In this document: positions 4,996-5,832 of the stretch, piece by piece | Layout of the letters: each line of letters starts with the position of its first letter | Position numbering within the stretch: position 1 is the first letter of the stretch | Source: JACNFS01 sp964582065 | GTDB lineage: Bacteria; Chloroflexota; Dehalococcoidia; GIF9; UBA5629 | Direction of reading: 5' to 3' | Assembly: GCA_964582065.1 (NCBI GenBank) | Contig: CAZOQG010000095.1 | Coordinates: 1 to 5,832, forward strand | DNA: 5,832 bases | Position numbers and translations under genes: made by a program | Notes under the pieces: generated by a model | Told to the model about the DNA's origin: nothing | The model's database searches: none | Seen by the model: only the letters and a program-made list of their open reading frames with translations

Positions 4996-5727
4996 ATGAG
5001 GTATGCAATCCTTGGAGATATTCATGCCAACTTAGCTGCTTTTGAGGCGGTGCTTCGGGATGTAGATATCAGAGGGGGTTTTGAAAAGATATGGTGTCTC
5101 GGTGATGTGGTGGGCTACGGGCCTGACCCTCACGAGTGCATCGAACTTCTGCGTCAGCATGAGCACGTGTGTGTTGCCGGCAATCACGATTGGGCAGCGA
5201 TAGGTAAGATGGATACTTCCGACTTCAATCCTGTTGCTGCTCAAGCTTGTCACTGGACAAGCCTGCAGCTAACCAAGGAAGATATAAACTACCTTCAAAA
5301 CCTGCATCTTAGCTTTTGTCAGGATGATTTTACGCTGGTTCATGGCAGCCCGCGGGAACCCATCTGGGAGTACCTGCTATCGATTGAGGCAGCGGAAGTC
5401 AATTTCGCCCATTTCGAAACAGCCTTTTGCCTTGTGGGGCACTCTCATGTTCCGCTGATTTTTGAGTATATCGACCATGCCACTATCTACAGGGGGTTTC
5501 CAGACGGAGCTAATTTGACCTTAGGGAAAAATCGCCTGATTATCAATCCTGGTGGTGTTGGGCAACCTCGGGATGGTGACCCTCGGGCGAGCTATGCTGT
5601 CTATGATGACGAGGCCGGGACTGTCCATCATTACCGGGTTGAATATGATATCGGAGCTACTCAGAGGAAGATGGAGGAGCAAGGATTGCCCTCGCCGCTG
5701 ATTTTGCGTTTGAGCCAGGGCTGGTAG
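4996..5727 (+). CDS. Calcineurin-like metallophosphoesterase family protein
   Basis: The product is a predicted cytosolic two-metal phosphoesterase of 243 residues. The metal ligands are in family order: GDIHAN (D8, H10), LGDVVGYGPDP (D37), GNHD (N63, H64), VHGSP (H116) and GHSHVP (H149, H151). The end NPGGVGQPRDGDPRASY (184-200) is typical of the COG0639/Metallophos_2-like group, whose members are often annotated as Ap4A hydrolases or general phosphodiesterases. The substrate is not decidable here. A longer frame starts at 4945, but its 17 extra residues overlap the promoter and precede the conserved MRYAILGDIH, so the 4996 ATG is used. There is no strong ribosome site, which fits the leaderless arrangement. 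The SRP RNA promoter begins 2 bases after the stop codon, and no terminator is seen between them. Confidence 0.92.
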   Translation: MRYAILGDIHANLAAFEAVLRDVDIRGGFEKIWCLGDVVGYGPDPHECIELLRQHEHVCVAGNHDWAAIGKMDTSDFNPVAAQACHWTSLQLTKEDINYLQNLHLSFCQDDFTLVHGSPREPIWEYLLSIEAAEVNFAHFETAFCLVGHSHVPLIFEYIDHATIYRGFPDGANLTLGKNRLIINPGGVGQPRDGDPRASYAVYDDEAGTVHHYRVEYDIGATQRKMEEQGLPSPLILRLSQGW

Positions 5728-5729
5728 CC

Positions 5730-5758
5730 TTGAAAAGTTCGGTACTTCATAGTAGTAT
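5730..5758 (+). promoter_or_regulatory. Promoter of the SRP RNA gene
   Basis: A -35 TTGAAA (5730-5735, 5 of 6) and a -10 TAGTAT (5753-5758, 4 of 6) have a 17-base spacer. Predicted initiation is around 5763-5766, which fits the start of the RNA homology. The -35 begins just after the phosphoesterase stop codon. Confidence 0.55.
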
Positions 5759-5761
5759 TTG

Positions 5762-5832
5762 TCTGGGTCGTGCTAGACGGGGAGCTAGCGGTGCCCTGTA
5801 CCCGAAATCCGCTATAGCGGGGTTGAATTCCG
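5762..5832 (+). ncRNA. ffs: Signal recognition particle RNA, large (Alu-containing) bacterial type, 5' part only
   Basis: This is the RNA core of the signal recognition particle, which with Ffh targets nascent membrane and secreted proteins. The stretch from GTCGTGCTAG (5767-5776) through GGGGAGCTAGCGGTGCCCTG to the GAATTCC near the edge follows the 5' Alu region of the Bacillus subtilis scRNA almost base for base, as I recall that sequence. A helix CCCG (5801-5804) with CGGG (5818-5821) replaces CCUG/CAGG of Bacillus. This is a compensatory U-A to C-G change that supports a conserved fold. Large bacterial SRP RNAs are about 270 bases, so roughly three quarters, including the S domain with the Ffh-binding loop, lies beyond the window. 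The exact 5' end is set by the promoter and is uncertain by a few bases. Confidence 0.88.

Noticed and set aside
1..5832. A defence system, prophage or insertion sequence
   Set aside because: No transposase, integrase, nuclease, toxin-antitoxin or phage gene is visible. The genes are housekeeping or membrane-folding types.

Overview
The window looks like a compact bacterial chromosome segment from a draft or metagenome-derived assembly: it contains one run of exactly 100 N (1957-2056). Base composition is balanced and the genes are ordinary bacterial ones. The right edge carries the start of a Bacillus-type 'large' SRP RNA with an Alu domain. That RNA, the interspersed palindromic repeats and the gene set would fit a Chloroflexota (Dehalococcoidia-like) or Firmicutes-like lineage. 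This placement is a weak inference and rests on no database search.

Left block, minus strand (2352 down to 1): a tight operon thiL - tsaE - tsaB - ndk. thiL and tsaE overlap by 4 bases, tsaE and tsaB by 10 bases, and tsaB and ndk are separated by 29 bases. thiL makes thiamine diphosphate, TsaE and TsaB belong to the machinery for the t6A modification of tRNA position 37, and Ndk balances nucleoside triphosphates. thiL is interrupted by the N run. Its two halves lie in different frames across the 100 N, and about 120-130 family residues are missing, so the gap is a placeholder and the real sequence is longer than shown. ndk runs off the left edge, probably only a few residues short of its end.

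Middle (2337-2727): a divergent intergenic region packed with imperfect palindromic, REP-like units, followed by a promoter for a plus-strand gene. That gene (2728-3255) encodes two CxxC zinc ribbons, seven tandem 8-residue repeats and one C-terminal membrane helix. Next comes an unusual fusion (3434-4348): an N-terminal J-like domain whose HPD motif reads RPN, a basic linker, one transmembrane helix and an intact-looking cyclophilin peptidyl-prolyl isomerase domain predicted to lie outside the membrane. This is the most interesting gene of the window.

Right block: a small gamma-glutamylcyclotransferase-like gene on the minus strand converges on the fusion gene. A calcineurin-like metallophosphoesterase on the plus strand follows, and its start is best placed at 4996, directly downstream of an extended -10 promoter. 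Immediately after its stop codon a promoter leads into the SRP RNA, cut by the right edge.

Two genes (thiL and the phosphoesterase) share one start arrangement: an extended -10 box, 7 bases, then ATG, with no clear Shine-Dalgarno site. This predicts leaderless transcripts. No mobile element, CRISPR array or clearly new multi-gene system is visible.
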